This document shows positions 24,090 to 32,972 of a stretch of DNA of 52,253 nucleotides, piece by piece. The stretch's first letter is position 1. The number at the start of each line of letters is the position of its first letter. The notes under the pieces are model-generated. The model searched no databases. It was not told the DNA's origin and worked only from the letters and a program-made list of their open reading frames with translations. Position numbers and translations under genes: made by a program. This stretch comes from Polyangiaceae bacterium (GTDB lineage Bacteria; Myxococcota_A; Polyangia; Polyangiales; Polyangiaceae): the NCBI GenBank assembly GCA_025937835.1, contig JAICQO010000041.1, positions 1 through 52,253 of the forward strand. The letters are read 5' to 3'.

Positions 24090-27000
24090 ACGTTCGAAAC
24101 GCAGGGCTCAAGGTCGAGCGGGCCTACGGGGTCGTCCGCAAGCTGTTCGGCACGCGGCGGCGCCGCTGGACGCTCGGTAGAAACCGCGCGCAGATCGAGA
24201 TGCGCGAGCTGGATCCGCGCGAGACGGAGGCCTTCGAGCGCGCGCTGCGAGCCGGCTTCGAGCGGCTGAACCGCGTGCAGTGGGTCGACGTCTGCCCCGA
24301 GATCGGCCGCGTGATCGTCGCGTTCGAGGACGACGCGTACACGCTGGAGGAGCTGCTCGGGGTGATGGTCAACGCCGAGCGCTCGACGGGCGTGCACGAG
24401 GCGCGCTTTCGCGATGGCCCGTGGGAGCACCCGGCGGACGTCGAGACCGTCGAGCGCGTGGTGGTCGGCATGGTCGCCGACGCGCTCGGCGCCGTGGTCG
24501 GGACAGGGCTCCGGCTGTCGATCGTGCCCGCGTCGCGCGTCGCGGGGACTGCCGCGTCGTTGCTCGCGATCGCTCAGACCTCGCCGCGGCTACGGCGCCC
24601 GCTCGACGAGAGCCTGGGCGCGAACCGCGCGGAGCTCGTGATGAACACGGGCGTGGCGCTCGGCAACGGGCTCGCGCAGCGGCCCGGCAGCGCCTTCGTC
24701 GAGCTCGTGCACAAGTCCGGGCAGCTCGGGGCGGTGCGCGCCAGGCAGAAGCTGTTCGAGCGCCGTGAGGCCGAGCTGTTCCGCAACCCGAGGCCCGAGC
24801 AGCCACGCCACGCGCCAGCCGAGGCGCGGCCCAAGCCGCTGCCGCGCGGCCCGATCGAGGAGTACGCGGACCGAGCCTGGATCGTCTCGCTCGGCGGCTT
24901 CGCGGTGAGCCTGATCGCGACCCGCAGCGTGCAGCGCGCGGTCGCGGCCTTGTTCGGCGGTTTGCCGAAGCCCGCGCGCCACGGTCGCGAGGCCTTCACC
25001 AATCACCTCGAGGCCGAGCTCGCACGGCGCGGCGCGCTCGTGATGGACCGCGAAGCGCTGCGGCGCCTCGATCGGCTCGACTGCATCGTGCTCGAGGGCT
25101 CGCTCGTGGCGCGCGATCGCTTCGAGGTTCGCACCGTGATCGCGGCGCCCGAGCTCGACGAGCTCGAGGCGCGCAGGCTCGTGCAGGCGCGCTTCGATCC
25201 GGCGCGCCCGCTCGGCACCGTCGACCGCGACGGCTACGTGCTCGAGCCGCTCGGCGCGGGGAGCCCGCTGCCGCCGCCGGAGATGCTGTCGCAAGCGCTG
25301 GATCTCGGCGCGCGCGGCGGCCTGGTGCTGGCCCTGTCGCGCGGCGGCCGCGTGCTGGCGCTGGCCGAGGTCGAGTGGATCGCGCAGACCGGCATCGAAG
25401 AGCTGGTCGCGGCGGCGCGCGAGGCGCAGATGCGCGTCGTGATCGCGGCCGACGACGAGGGCGTGCTGGCCGGGTTCGCCGCCGACGACACCATCCCCGC
25501 GGGTGAGGGCATGCTGCGCGGGATCCGGCGCTTGCAGCGCGAAGGCCGCGGCGTGCTGGTCGTGGCGACGGAGTCCACGACCTCGCTGTCGGCGGCCGAT
25601 TGCTCGATTGGGCTGTTGCGCGAGGGCGAGGCGCCGCCCTGGGGCGCGCACGTGATCTGCCGCTACGACCTGTCGGACGTGCGTTTCTTGATCTTCGCCT
25701 GCGTGGCCGCGCGGCAGGTCTCGCGGCGCGGCGTGAGCATCGCGCTCGGCGCCGCCACGCTCGGCGCGCTGGTCTCGGCCGGCGGCGTGCTGCCGCTCAC
25801 GGCGCGGCGGGTGATCGCAGTCGTGAACCTGGCGTCCCTGGTGTCGATGGCCAACGGCATGCGCTCCGGCATCGTGCTGTCCCGGCGGATCTTGCCGCCG
25901 CCGCGCGACCGCACGCCCTGGCACGCGCTCGACGCGCGCGGCGTGTTGCACAAGCTCGCCACCGGCGAACAGGGTCTGACCCGGCGCGAGGCCGGCGAGC
26001 GCCGCCGCCGCAACGTCCGGCCGCGCTCGGCGATCGGCGAGATCGCCGAGGCCGTGAGCGACGAGCTGTTCAACCCGCTGGCGCCGTTGCTCGCGGCGGG
26101 AGCGGGCCTGTCCGCGGCGGTCGGCTCGCTCGGCGACGCGACGATGGTCGGCTCGGTGGTGCTGGTGAGCGCGATGGCCGGCGGCGTGATCCGCTACCGC
26201 ACCGAGCGCGCGATCCGCGAGCTCGGCAAGGTCGCGCGGCGGCGGGCGCTGGTTCGGCGCGGCGGCGCGCTGCTCGACATCGACGCGAGCGAGCTGGTGC
26301 GCGGTGACATCGTTCTGGTCACGACCGGCGACGTGGTGCCGGCGGACTGCCGCGTGCTCGAGAGCGAGTCCCTCGAGGTCGACGCCTCTGCCATCACCGG
26401 AGAGTCGCTGCCAGTGACGAAGGGCGCGCGGGCGTCATTCGAGCATCACGTGGCCGATCGCTCGTCGATGCTCTACGAAGGCAGCGTGGTCGCGGCCGGC
26501 CGCGCCACGGCTGTGGTCGTGGCAGTGGGCGACGAGACCGAAGCACGCCGCGGCGCGGTCGCGCAGAAGACCGACGCCAGCCGCGGCGGCGTCGAAAAGC
26601 GCCTGCGCTCGCTGATCGATCTGACGGGACCGATCGCGCTCGGCGCCGGTGTGACGCTGGTCGCGTCCGGGCTCGTGCGCGGCCGAAAGCTCGACGAGCT
26701 GGTCGGCTCCGGCGTGAGCCTCGCGGTCGCGTCGGTGCCGGAGGGTTTACCGCTGCTGGCTACCGCGGCGCAGCTCGCCGCCGCCGCGCGCCTGTCCCGA
26801 AAGGGCGCGCTGGTGCGCAACGTGCGCAGCATCGAGGCGCTCGGCCGCGTCGACCTGATCTGCCTCGACAAGACCGGAACTCTGACCGAAGGCCACATCG
26901 AGCTCGATCTGGTCAGCGACGGGAGCGCGGAGTACCGCGTGGACGATCTGGTCGACGCCGGGCGTATGGTTCTCGGCGCCGCGCTGCGCGCGAGCGGCGG

Positions 27001-28558
27001 CTTCGGTAGCAACAGCGACCCCACGGACCGCGCGCTCGGCCGCGCGGCGAGCCGCCTGGCCGTCGGCGTGCACCACGGCCGGAGCGGTTTCGAGAAGCTG
27101 CGCGAGCTGCCGTACGAGGCCGCCCGCGGCTTCCACGCCACGCTCGGTCGAACCGGCAGCGAGCGAATCTTCACCATCAAGGGAGCGCCCGAGGTCGTGC
27201 TCGGCTTTGCCAGCGACTATCGGCGCGGCGACGAGTTCGGGCCGATCGATCTGGCGCGTGCTGCAGAGCTCAACCGGCATGCGAGCGAGCTCGGCCGGCG
27301 CGGCTATCGGGTCCTGGCGGTGGCCGAGCGCAGCCTGCCGCTCGAGGGCGAAGAGCCGAACCTGTCGAACCCCGAGGGCCTCGTGTTCCTCGGCCTGATA
27401 GGCTTCCGTGATCCGGTGCGCAAGGCCTCCGCGCGTGCGATCTCGGACCTTTCCTCGACGGGCATCCGCACCGTGATGATCACGGGGGATCACCCGAGCA
27501 CCGCGCGCGCCGTCGCCGAAGAGGTCGGGCTGCTCGCGGGGCGCTCGGTCACGACGGGGCGCGAGCTTTCGGAGCTCAGCGACGATGAGCTCGACCGGCG
27601 CATCGGCGGTATCGGCGTGTTTGCCCGCGTGACCCCCTCGCAAAAGGTGCGCGTGGTTCGAGCTCTTCAAAGGGCCGGCGGCGTGGTTGCCATGGTCGGT
27701 GACGGCGCCAACGACGCGCCCGCGATCCGCCTGGCCAACGTCGGGATCGCGATCGGCGAGCGCAGCACGGGGGCCGCGCAGGCGGCGGCGGACATCGTGC
27801 TCACCGACGAACGCGTCGAGACCCTGGCGGAGGCCGTCTGGGAGGGCCGCGCGATGTGGGCGTCGGTCCGCGACGCCGTGTCGATCCTGGTCGGCGGCAA
27901 CCTGGGCGAGATCGGCTTCACGCTCGGGGCGGGGCTGATCGACGGCCGGCCGCCGCTCAACGCGCGCCAGCTCTTGCTCGTGAACCTGCTCACCGACGTC
28001 GCGCCCGCGATGGCGATCGCGCTGCGTCCGCCGTCGCTCGACTCGCTGCGCGCGCTCGCCCACGAAGGCCCCGAGCGCTCGCTCGGAGCGCGCCTGAGCC
28101 GCGACATCGTGTCGCGCGCCAGCGTGACGGCGCTCGGAGCGAGCAGCGCGTACCTCGTGAGCCGGCTCACGGCAGGTCCGGAGCGAGCGGGCACGGTCGG
28201 GCTCGTGGCGCTGGTCGGCACCCAGCTCGGCCAAACGCTGCTGTCCGGCCAATTCACCCGCCCCGTGGTGCTGACCAGCGCGGCCTCGTCGCTCGCGCTC
28301 GCAGCCATGGTGCAGACGCCCGGCGTGAGCCACGCCTTCGGCTGTCGGCCGCTCGGTCCGCTCGGCTGGGCGACGGCGCTCGGTGCATCGGCGGGCGCCA
28401 CTGCGCTCGCCAATTACTTTCCGGGTATCGTCGATTCGGTCGCCAGGAAACTGAGGCTGAACCGCGCGGTCTTCGTCGAAGATCCCGACGCCGCACAGCT
28501 CGAGCAGAAGGCCGAGGCTCTGGAGCCGGCCGCGCTCGGCGCGGGCGCGCGCGGCTGA
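24086..28558 (+). CDS. Giant P-type cation ATPase with degenerate duplicated N-terminal half (CtpI-like)
   Basis: 1490 residues, far longer than the usual 650-1000. The C-terminal part is a complete P-type ATPase: TGES (771-774), phosphorylated Asp928 in DKTGT, KGAPE, TGDHPSTA and GDGAND (1205-1210), with membrane helices around them. The N-terminal part repeats the plan in decayed form: an HMA-like domain without the CxxC (about 30-110), a segment DCIVLEGSLV where Glu337 replaces the aspartate, and a mock hinge around VVIAADDEGVLAGF. This layout matches the long mycobacterial CtpI-type pumps. The transported ion is unknown. GTG 24086 overlaps the pip stop. Confidence 0.9.
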   Translation: MNVRNAGLKVERAYGVVRKLFGTRRRRWTLGRNRAQIEMRELDPRETEAFERALRAGFERLNRVQWVDVCPEIGRVIVAFEDDAYTLEELLGVMVNAERSTGVHEARFRDGPWEHPADVETVERVVVGMVADALGAVVGTGLRLSIVPASRVAGTAASLLAIAQTSPRLRRPLDESLGANRAELVMNTGVALGNGLAQRPGSAFVELVHKSGQLGAVRARQKLFERREAELFRNPRPEQPRHAPAEARPKPLPRGPIEEYADRAWIVSLGGFAVSLIATRSVQRAVAALFGGLPKPARHGREAFTNHLEAELARRGALVMDREALRRLDRLDCIVLEGSLVARDRFEVRTVIAAPELDELEARRLVQARFDPARPLGTVDRDGYVLEPLGAGSPLPPPEMLSQALDLGARGGLVLALSRGGRVLALAEVEWIAQTGIEELVAAAREAQMRVVIAADDEGVLAGFAADDTIPAGEGMLRGIRRLQREGRGVLVVATESTTSLSAADCSIGLLREGEAPPWGAHVICRYDLSDVRFLIFACVAARQVSRRGVSIALGAATLGALVSAGGVLPLTARRVIAVVNLASLVSMANGMRSGIVLSRRILPPPRDRTPWHALDARGVLHKLATGEQGLTRREAGERRRRNVRPRSAIGEIAEAVSDELFNPLAPLLAAGAGLSAAVGSLGDATMVGSVVLVSAMAGGVIRYRTERAIRELGKVARRRALVRRGGALLDIDASELVRGDIVLVTTGDVVPADCRVLESESLEVDASAITGESLPVTKGARASFEHHVADRSSMLYEGSVVAAGRATAVVVAVGDETEARRGAVAQKTDASRGGVEKRLRSLIDLTGPIALGAGVTLVASGLVRGRKLDELVGSGVSLAVASVPEGLPLLATAAQLAAAARLSRKGALVRNVRSIEALGRVDLICLDKTGTLTEGHIELDLVSDGSAEYRVDDLVDAGRMVLGAALRASGGFGSNSDPTDRALGRAASRLAVGVHHGRSGFEKLRELPYEAARGFHATLGRTGSERIFTIKGAPEVVLGFASDYRRGDEFGPIDLARAAELNRHASELGRRGYRVLAVAERSLPLEGEEPNLSNPEGLVFLGLIGFRDPVRKASARAISDLSSTGIRTVMITGDHPSTARAVAEEVGLLAGRSVTTGRELSELSDDELDRRIGGIGVFARVTPSQKVRVVRALQRAGGVVAMVGDGANDAPAIRLANVGIAIGERSTGAAQAAADIVLTDERVETLAEAVWEGRAMWASVRDAVSILVGGNLGEIGFTLGAGLIDGRPPLNARQLLLVNLLTDVAPAMAIALRPPSLDSLRALAHEGPERSLGARLSRDIVSRASVTALGASSAYLVSRLTAGPERAGTVGLVALVGTQLGQTLLSGQFTRPVVLTSAASSLALAAMVQTPGVSHAFGCRPLGPLGWATALGASAGATALANYFPGIVDSVARKLRLNRAVFVEDPDAAQLEQKAEALEPAALGAGARG

Positions 28559-28576
28559 GCCAGCGAGCTCGCGGCC

Positions 28577-29968
28577 TCAGTAGCGCGTATCGTAGATGTT
28601 CGGCCGCGTGGGCGCAGGGGGCGGCGCGCTCGGCTGGACGTGAGGCGAGCTCGCGGGACGCCGGATCTTGCCAGGCTGCGCCGGGCTGACTCCACTCCCG
28701 AGGGTGATGGAGGCGCTCGGCGCGGGTTTCCCGACCGGCACGACGATCGTCTGTGGCGTGGACGTGGACGCGCTCGGTGGAGGTGTGGCCGTCGATGCCG
28801 GCGGTTGCGGTGGCTCGAGTGTCGGAGTCGGGACCGCGCGCTCCAGCACCGAGCTCGCCGCGCTCGGCAAGCCTTCGCCGACCTCGCTGCTCGGCATCAG
28901 CTTCCAGGCCGCGACGCTGGCGGCGGCGATCAGGCCGAGCGCGGGCAAGACGAGCCACGGCGCGCGCGACTTCCCCACCTTGCGCGGCGCCGCATCCGGA
29001 GGCCTCACCACCGACGCCACCGCGGTGACCGTGCGCGGTCCGCCGCCGCCCAGGCTCCGGTCAGCGCTCGAAAGAGTCTCGGCGGCGCTGCCGGTCATCA
29101 CCGTGGGCTGTTCGTTCACGCTCGAACCCACACCCACGACGCGGCGGAGCTCGTCGGAGAGCTCCTTCGCCGACTGGAAGCGCACCTCGGGCTTTCGCGC
29201 GAACGCCCGCGCGAAGAAGCCGTCGAAGGCCTGGGGGAGCCCGTAGCTCGACGGCGGTGTGAACGCGCCGCCGTTGATGCAGAGCGCGATTGCCACGACG
29301 TTGTCGCCCGTGAACGGCCGAAACCCCGTCAAACACTCGTACGCGATCACCGACAGCGCCCAGAGATCCGCGCGGTGGTCGGTGTGCTTGGCCCCCGCGA
29401 TCTGCTCCGGGCTCATGTAGTACGGCGTGCCGAGCAGCGCGTTGGTTCCCGTGAGGTTCCCGACGTCGGACGACTGCCACTTGGCGATCCCGAAATCGAG
29501 CACCTTGGCTACCGGCTCGTCGTCGTTGCGGACCAGGAACACGTTGCCCGGCTTGAGATCGCGGTGCACCACGGTCAGCTCGTGGGCGCGAGTCAGGGCG
29601 CGCGCGACGTGCGTCACGACCTGGCACGTCTCGAGCGGATGCAAGCGACCGGCCTGGTGCAAGCGCTCCGCCAGGCTCTGGCCCTCGAGCAGCTCCATGA
29701 CGATGAACGGGGTGCGCGTCGCTTCATCGAAGCCGTGGTCGAGCACCTGCACCACGTGCGGGCTGCGAAGCTGCGCCGTGGATTGAGCCTCGCGCTGAAA
29801 GCGCGCCATCACTTCGGGATTGCCGGCTTCGAGCGACGCACCGAGCAGCTTGACGGCGACGGGCGCGTTCAGACCCAGATGCTCCGCACGCCACACCGCT
29901 CCCATCCCTCCATGTCCAAGCAGCGACACGAGGCGATAACGATTGCTGAGCACCGAGCCGGGTTGCAT
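28577..29968 (-). CDS. Membrane-anchored Ser/Thr protein kinase (PknB/Hanks type)
   Basis: 463 residues. Kinase domain at 11-275: glycine loop GHGGMGAV (18-25), Lys40, catalytic HRD (135-137) with LKPGN, DFG (158-160), activation segment LGTPYYMSPEQ. All catalytic residues are present. One membrane helix follows at about 330-350 (WLVLPALGLIAAASVAAW). The outer part is a Pro/Ser/Thr-rich, probably disordered tail of about 110 residues with no PASTA repeat, ending NIYDTRY. It phosphorylates unknown targets in a signalling role. Convergent with the ATPase gene, 18 bp apart, and divergent from the PEGA-protein gene. Confidence 0.94.
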   Translation of the reverse strand: MQPGSVLSNRYRLVSLLGHGGMGAVWRAEHLGLNAPVAVKLLGASLEAGNPEVMARFQREAQSTAQLRSPHVVQVLDHGFDEATRTPFIVMELLEGQSLAERLHQAGRLHPLETCQVVTHVARALTRAHELTVVHRDLKPGNVFLVRNDDEPVAKVLDFGIAKWQSSDVGNLTGTNALLGTPYYMSPEQIAGAKHTDHRADLWALSVIAYECLTGFRPFTGDNVVAIALCINGGAFTPPSSYGLPQAFDGFFARAFARKPEVRFQSAKELSDELRRVVGVGSSVNEQPTVMTGSAAETLSSADRSLGGGGPRTVTAVASVVRPPDAAPRKVGKSRAPWLVLPALGLIAAASVAAWKLMPSSEVGEGLPSAASSVLERAVPTPTLEPPQPPASTATPPPSASTSTPQTIVVPVGKPAPSASITLGSGVSPAQPGKIRRPASSPHVQPSAPPPAPTRPNIYDTRY

Positions 29969-30051
29969 GCGGCCGAAGCCCCGAGGGCCGAGCGGCTAGC
30001 TTACTACGGAGCTTGACGGGTGGAACCCGGGGCGAAAGGATGGGAGCACGC

Positions 30052-31038
30052 ATGATCGGCACGCGACGCACCCCGGGCCTTCTCTTTCTGCTCGTGGCGT
30101 GCGTTGCGGCGAATGTAAGTTGGGTGCGCCCTTCTGGCGCTCAGCCATCGGACAGCGCCGCGGCGCAGGTTTTGTTCGAGGACGCGCGGCAGCTGATGAG
30201 CACCGGCCGATACGCCGAGGCCTGTCCGAAGCTCGAAGAGAGCCAGCGCATCGACCCCGGCAGCGGGACGCTGATGAACCTCGCGGATTGCTACGAGCAT
30301 ATCGGGCGTACCGCGTCCGCCTGGGGCGCGTTCCTCGACGCGGAGGCGGGTGCGCGTCTCGTCGGCAACACGGCGCGCGAGCAGGCGGCGCGCGAGCGCT
30401 CGCGGGCCCTCGAGCCGCGCTTGCCGCGGATCGTTTACCAGGTCGGAGCGCGAGTCGAAGGCCTCGAGATCCGGCGCGACGGCGTGATCGTCGGCTATCC
30501 GCAGTGGGGTGCGCCGATCCCGATCGATCCCGGTAGCCACACGATCAGCGTCACTGCGCCGGGTTACAAGCCCTGGTCCACGCAGATCACGGCACGAGAG
30601 AGCACGCCACCGGTCACGCTGGTGATCCCCGAGCTGCAGCCGGCGGAGGCACCTCGGCCGGAGCCGCGAGAGCCCTTGCCGCCGCCGGTGCGAGAGACAG
30701 GCCTCGGGACACAGCGCACGCTCGCACTGGTGGCCGGGGGAGTCGGAGTCGCCGGCGTGGTGGTCGGCAGCATCTACGGCTTGAAGTCGAGCGCCAAACA
30801 CTCGGACGCCGAGCCCTACTGCTACTCCGACGGCGGCTGCTGGGACGACCGCGGCTACGACGCCATGGAAGAGGCGGTCGCGGCCGGCAATGTCTCGACC
30901 GCCGCGTTCATCGTCGGGGGCCTGGGCTTGGCCGCCGGAGCCGTGCTCTGGTTCACTGCGCCCTCGGCTGACGCGAGCTCCGGGCAGACGGCGCTCGGCG
31001 TCGGGCCCGGCTCGCTCCGCTTGAGGGCGACGTGGTGA
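30052..31038 (+). CDS. Exported TPR/PEGA-domain protein
   Basis: 328 residues from ATG 30052, which has GGGAG at 30042-30046. Signal peptide 1-30. Residues 38-120 form TPR-like helices (LFEDARQLMSTGRYAEACPKL, GTLMNLADCYEHIG). A PEGA-type beta domain covers 125-185 (VIVGYPQWGAPIPIDPGSH). A Pro/Glu-rich linker leads to two hydrophobic helices at about 225-245 and 290-310, with a cysteine-containing loop between them. This architecture is frequent in myxobacterial envelopes, often next to protein kinases as here. Its function is not known. The downstream lipoprotein gene overlaps its stop. Confidence 0.85.
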   Translation: MIGTRRTPGLLFLLVACVAANVSWVRPSGAQPSDSAAAQVLFEDARQLMSTGRYAEACPKLEESQRIDPGSGTLMNLADCYEHIGRTASAWGAFLDAEAGARLVGNTAREQAARERSRALEPRLPRIVYQVGARVEGLEIRRDGVIVGYPQWGAPIPIDPGSHTISVTAPGYKPWSTQITARESTPPVTLVIPELQPAEAPRPEPREPLPPPVRETGLGTQRTLALVAGGVGVAGVVVGSIYGLKSSAKHSDAEPYCYSDGGCWDDRGYDAMEEAVAAGNVSTAAFIVGGLGLAAGAVLWFTAPSADASSGQTALGVGPGSLRLRATW

Positions 31039-32954
31039 CGCGGCGCCTCGCCGCCTGGGCGTGGCTCGGGCTCGCCGCGTCGTGCAACGCCGTGCTCGGC
31101 AACGAAGCTCCGACGCGCCTCGACGCGGGCGGCTACGCCGGCGCGCGTGATCAGGCCGGAGCCGCGAACACCGGAGGCGGAGCCCCACCGGCAACCGGTG
31201 GCAGGCCCGGCGCAGGCGGCGATGCGCCGGATGCGCTCGGCGGGGAAGCCGGGCAGGCGCCCGGGACCGGCGGCGACGCGGGCTCGGGTGGCGTGCCTGT
31301 CGAGCCCGCGACGGGCGGCTACGCCGGCGCCGTCGACGTTCCGGGCGCAGCGCCCCGCGTCACGAGCGTCGATCCCTACGACCAACAGGCGGGCGTCGAG
31401 CCAACGACCACGATCACGGTCACGTTCTCCGAGCCGCTCGAGCCCGCGACCGTCACTGTCGAGAGCCTCACGCTCTACGAAGGCACGACGCCGATCGAGG
31501 TCTCTATCGACTACTCGGGCACGAGCGCCGTGCTCACGCCGCGCGCGCCGCTCGCGTTTGCCGCCGAGTACACCGTCAGCGCCACCACCGCGCTCGAAGA
31601 CCTCGACGGCGCTCCGCTCCCGGAGCTTTTCGAGTCCACGTTCACCACGCGCGACGGCGCCTTCCAGCCTTCCGAGGTCGTGAGCAACCCGAGCGGAGAG
31701 TTGATCCTCCCGCTCGGCGCTCCGCCCGCTGCGGTGCTGGACGCCGCGGGCAACGGGCTGGTGGTCTGGGCGCAGAGTAAATACGGCGCATCGGCGCTGT
31801 CGATCTGGGGCCGCGCTTACACCGCGGGTAAGGGCTGGGGTTCGGCGTTCGAGATCGATCAGACCGACACGCTCTGCATGGAGGTCACGGTAGCGATGAA
31901 CAGCCGCGGCGACGCAGTCGTCGCCTGGGTTCAGGATCTCTCGGACGATCCAGCACCGGATCGCCGGATCTACGCCCGTCGTTATTCCGGCGGCGAGCTT
32001 CAGGGCGCCGCGCAGGCCATCGACTACGACCCTAGTGAAGCTCTCCCCGGAAGCATCGCAACGGCCGTCACGGAGAGCGGCGAGTATCACGTGGCTTGGA
32101 GCGTGCGGCCCGACGCGGCGCCCGCCCTCACGTACGTCTACGCAGCCGTCGCCGATCAGGGCTCCGGCTTCGTCGGTGCCGAAGAGCCGCTCAGCACCGA
32201 CTGGGAGAGCGTGATCGGCCCCGTGCTCGGCTTCGACGACGCGGGCAACGGCTTCGCTGCCTGGACCGGCACCAAGGCGGGCGAGTCGGCGATCTACCTG
32301 CGGCGCTACGGGCACAACACCGGGTGGGGCGCCGAAATTGGCATCACCGACAGCGCGGGCGCGGGCTACGCGATGCCGGCCGTCGCCGTGGCAACGGGCG
32401 GCAGCGCGCTCATCACCTGGGCTGGGCAGTATGAAGGCGCCGGTAACACCGAGCTACTCAGCAGTTATTTCACCGCTGCGCAGGGTTGGACGGTCGCGGA
32501 GCTCGTGGAGGACGGCAGCGGCGAGGTCCAATCCTCGAGCGCGACCGCAACGCCGCTCGGCTTCTTCGCTGGTTGGTCTCAGACGGTCTCGCCGATCGAG
32601 AACGGCTTCGCGAACCTTTTCAACCAGAACGGCTGGCAAGGCACCGAGCTCTTGAGCGACGGCGAGAGCCGCGTCGTGTTCGACTCCGCGGTGGCGCTCG
32701 GCTCCGATCGGCGAGGCAACGTGCTCGCCACGCTGATCCAGCAGCCGGAGATGTTCGGCGTGCACGACGTGGTGTTCTCGCGCCGCACGCGCTCGGGCGG
32801 CGAGTGGTCCTCGGTGCGCAAGGTCTCCGGTGATCCGGGCCCGTACGTCTTCAACGCGCTCGGCGTGTCTCGCGGCGGCGCTGCCATCGCCACCTGGGTG
32901 GAAGACGACCAGCAGCGCGGAAACACCGCGCTCCACGCCGCCGTGTTCGAGTGA
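31035..32954 (+). CDS. Large lipoprotein with Gly-rich linker, Ig-like domain and propeller-like repeats
   Basis: 639 residues if GTG 31035 is used (GTGA overlap with the upstream stop, GAGGG at 31023-31027); GTG 31032 is the alternative. Signal peptide with lipidation site Cys17 (LAASC). A low-complexity linker of GG/AGG/TGG blocks fills about 30-100. Residues 105-205 match a bacterial Ig-like (SbsA/Big_5) domain: VTSVDPYDQQAGVEPTTTI, TVTFSEPLEP, YTVSATTALEDLDG. The rest (about 205-639) has repeating beta segments of about 60 residues with motifs such as GNGLVVWAQ, GDAVVAWVQ and GNGFAAWTG, like a beta-propeller. It is surface-exposed; the ligand is unknown. Confidence 0.82.
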   Translation: MTRRLAAWAWLGLAASCNAVLGNEAPTRLDAGGYAGARDQAGAANTGGGAPPATGGRPGAGGDAPDALGGEAGQAPGTGGDAGSGGVPVEPATGGYAGAVDVPGAAPRVTSVDPYDQQAGVEPTTTITVTFSEPLEPATVTVESLTLYEGTTPIEVSIDYSGTSAVLTPRAPLAFAAEYTVSATTALEDLDGAPLPELFESTFTTRDGAFQPSEVVSNPSGELILPLGAPPAAVLDAAGNGLVVWAQSKYGASALSIWGRAYTAGKGWGSAFEIDQTDTLCMEVTVAMNSRGDAVVAWVQDLSDDPAPDRRIYARRYSGGELQGAAQAIDYDPSEALPGSIATAVTESGEYHVAWSVRPDAAPALTYVYAAVADQGSGFVGAEEPLSTDWESVIGPVLGFDDAGNGFAAWTGTKAGESAIYLRRYGHNTGWGAEIGITDSAGAGYAMPAVAVATGGSALITWAGQYEGAGNTELLSSYFTAAQGWTVAELVEDGSGEVQSSSATATPLGFFAGWSQTVSPIENGFANLFNQNGWQGTELLSDGESRVVFDSAVALGSDRRGNVLATLIQQPEMFGVHDVVFSRRTRSGGEWSSVRKVSGDPGPYVFNALGVSRGGAAIATWVEDDQQRGNTALHAAVFE

Positions 32955-32972
32955 GCGCCGGGCTCGGGCGCC

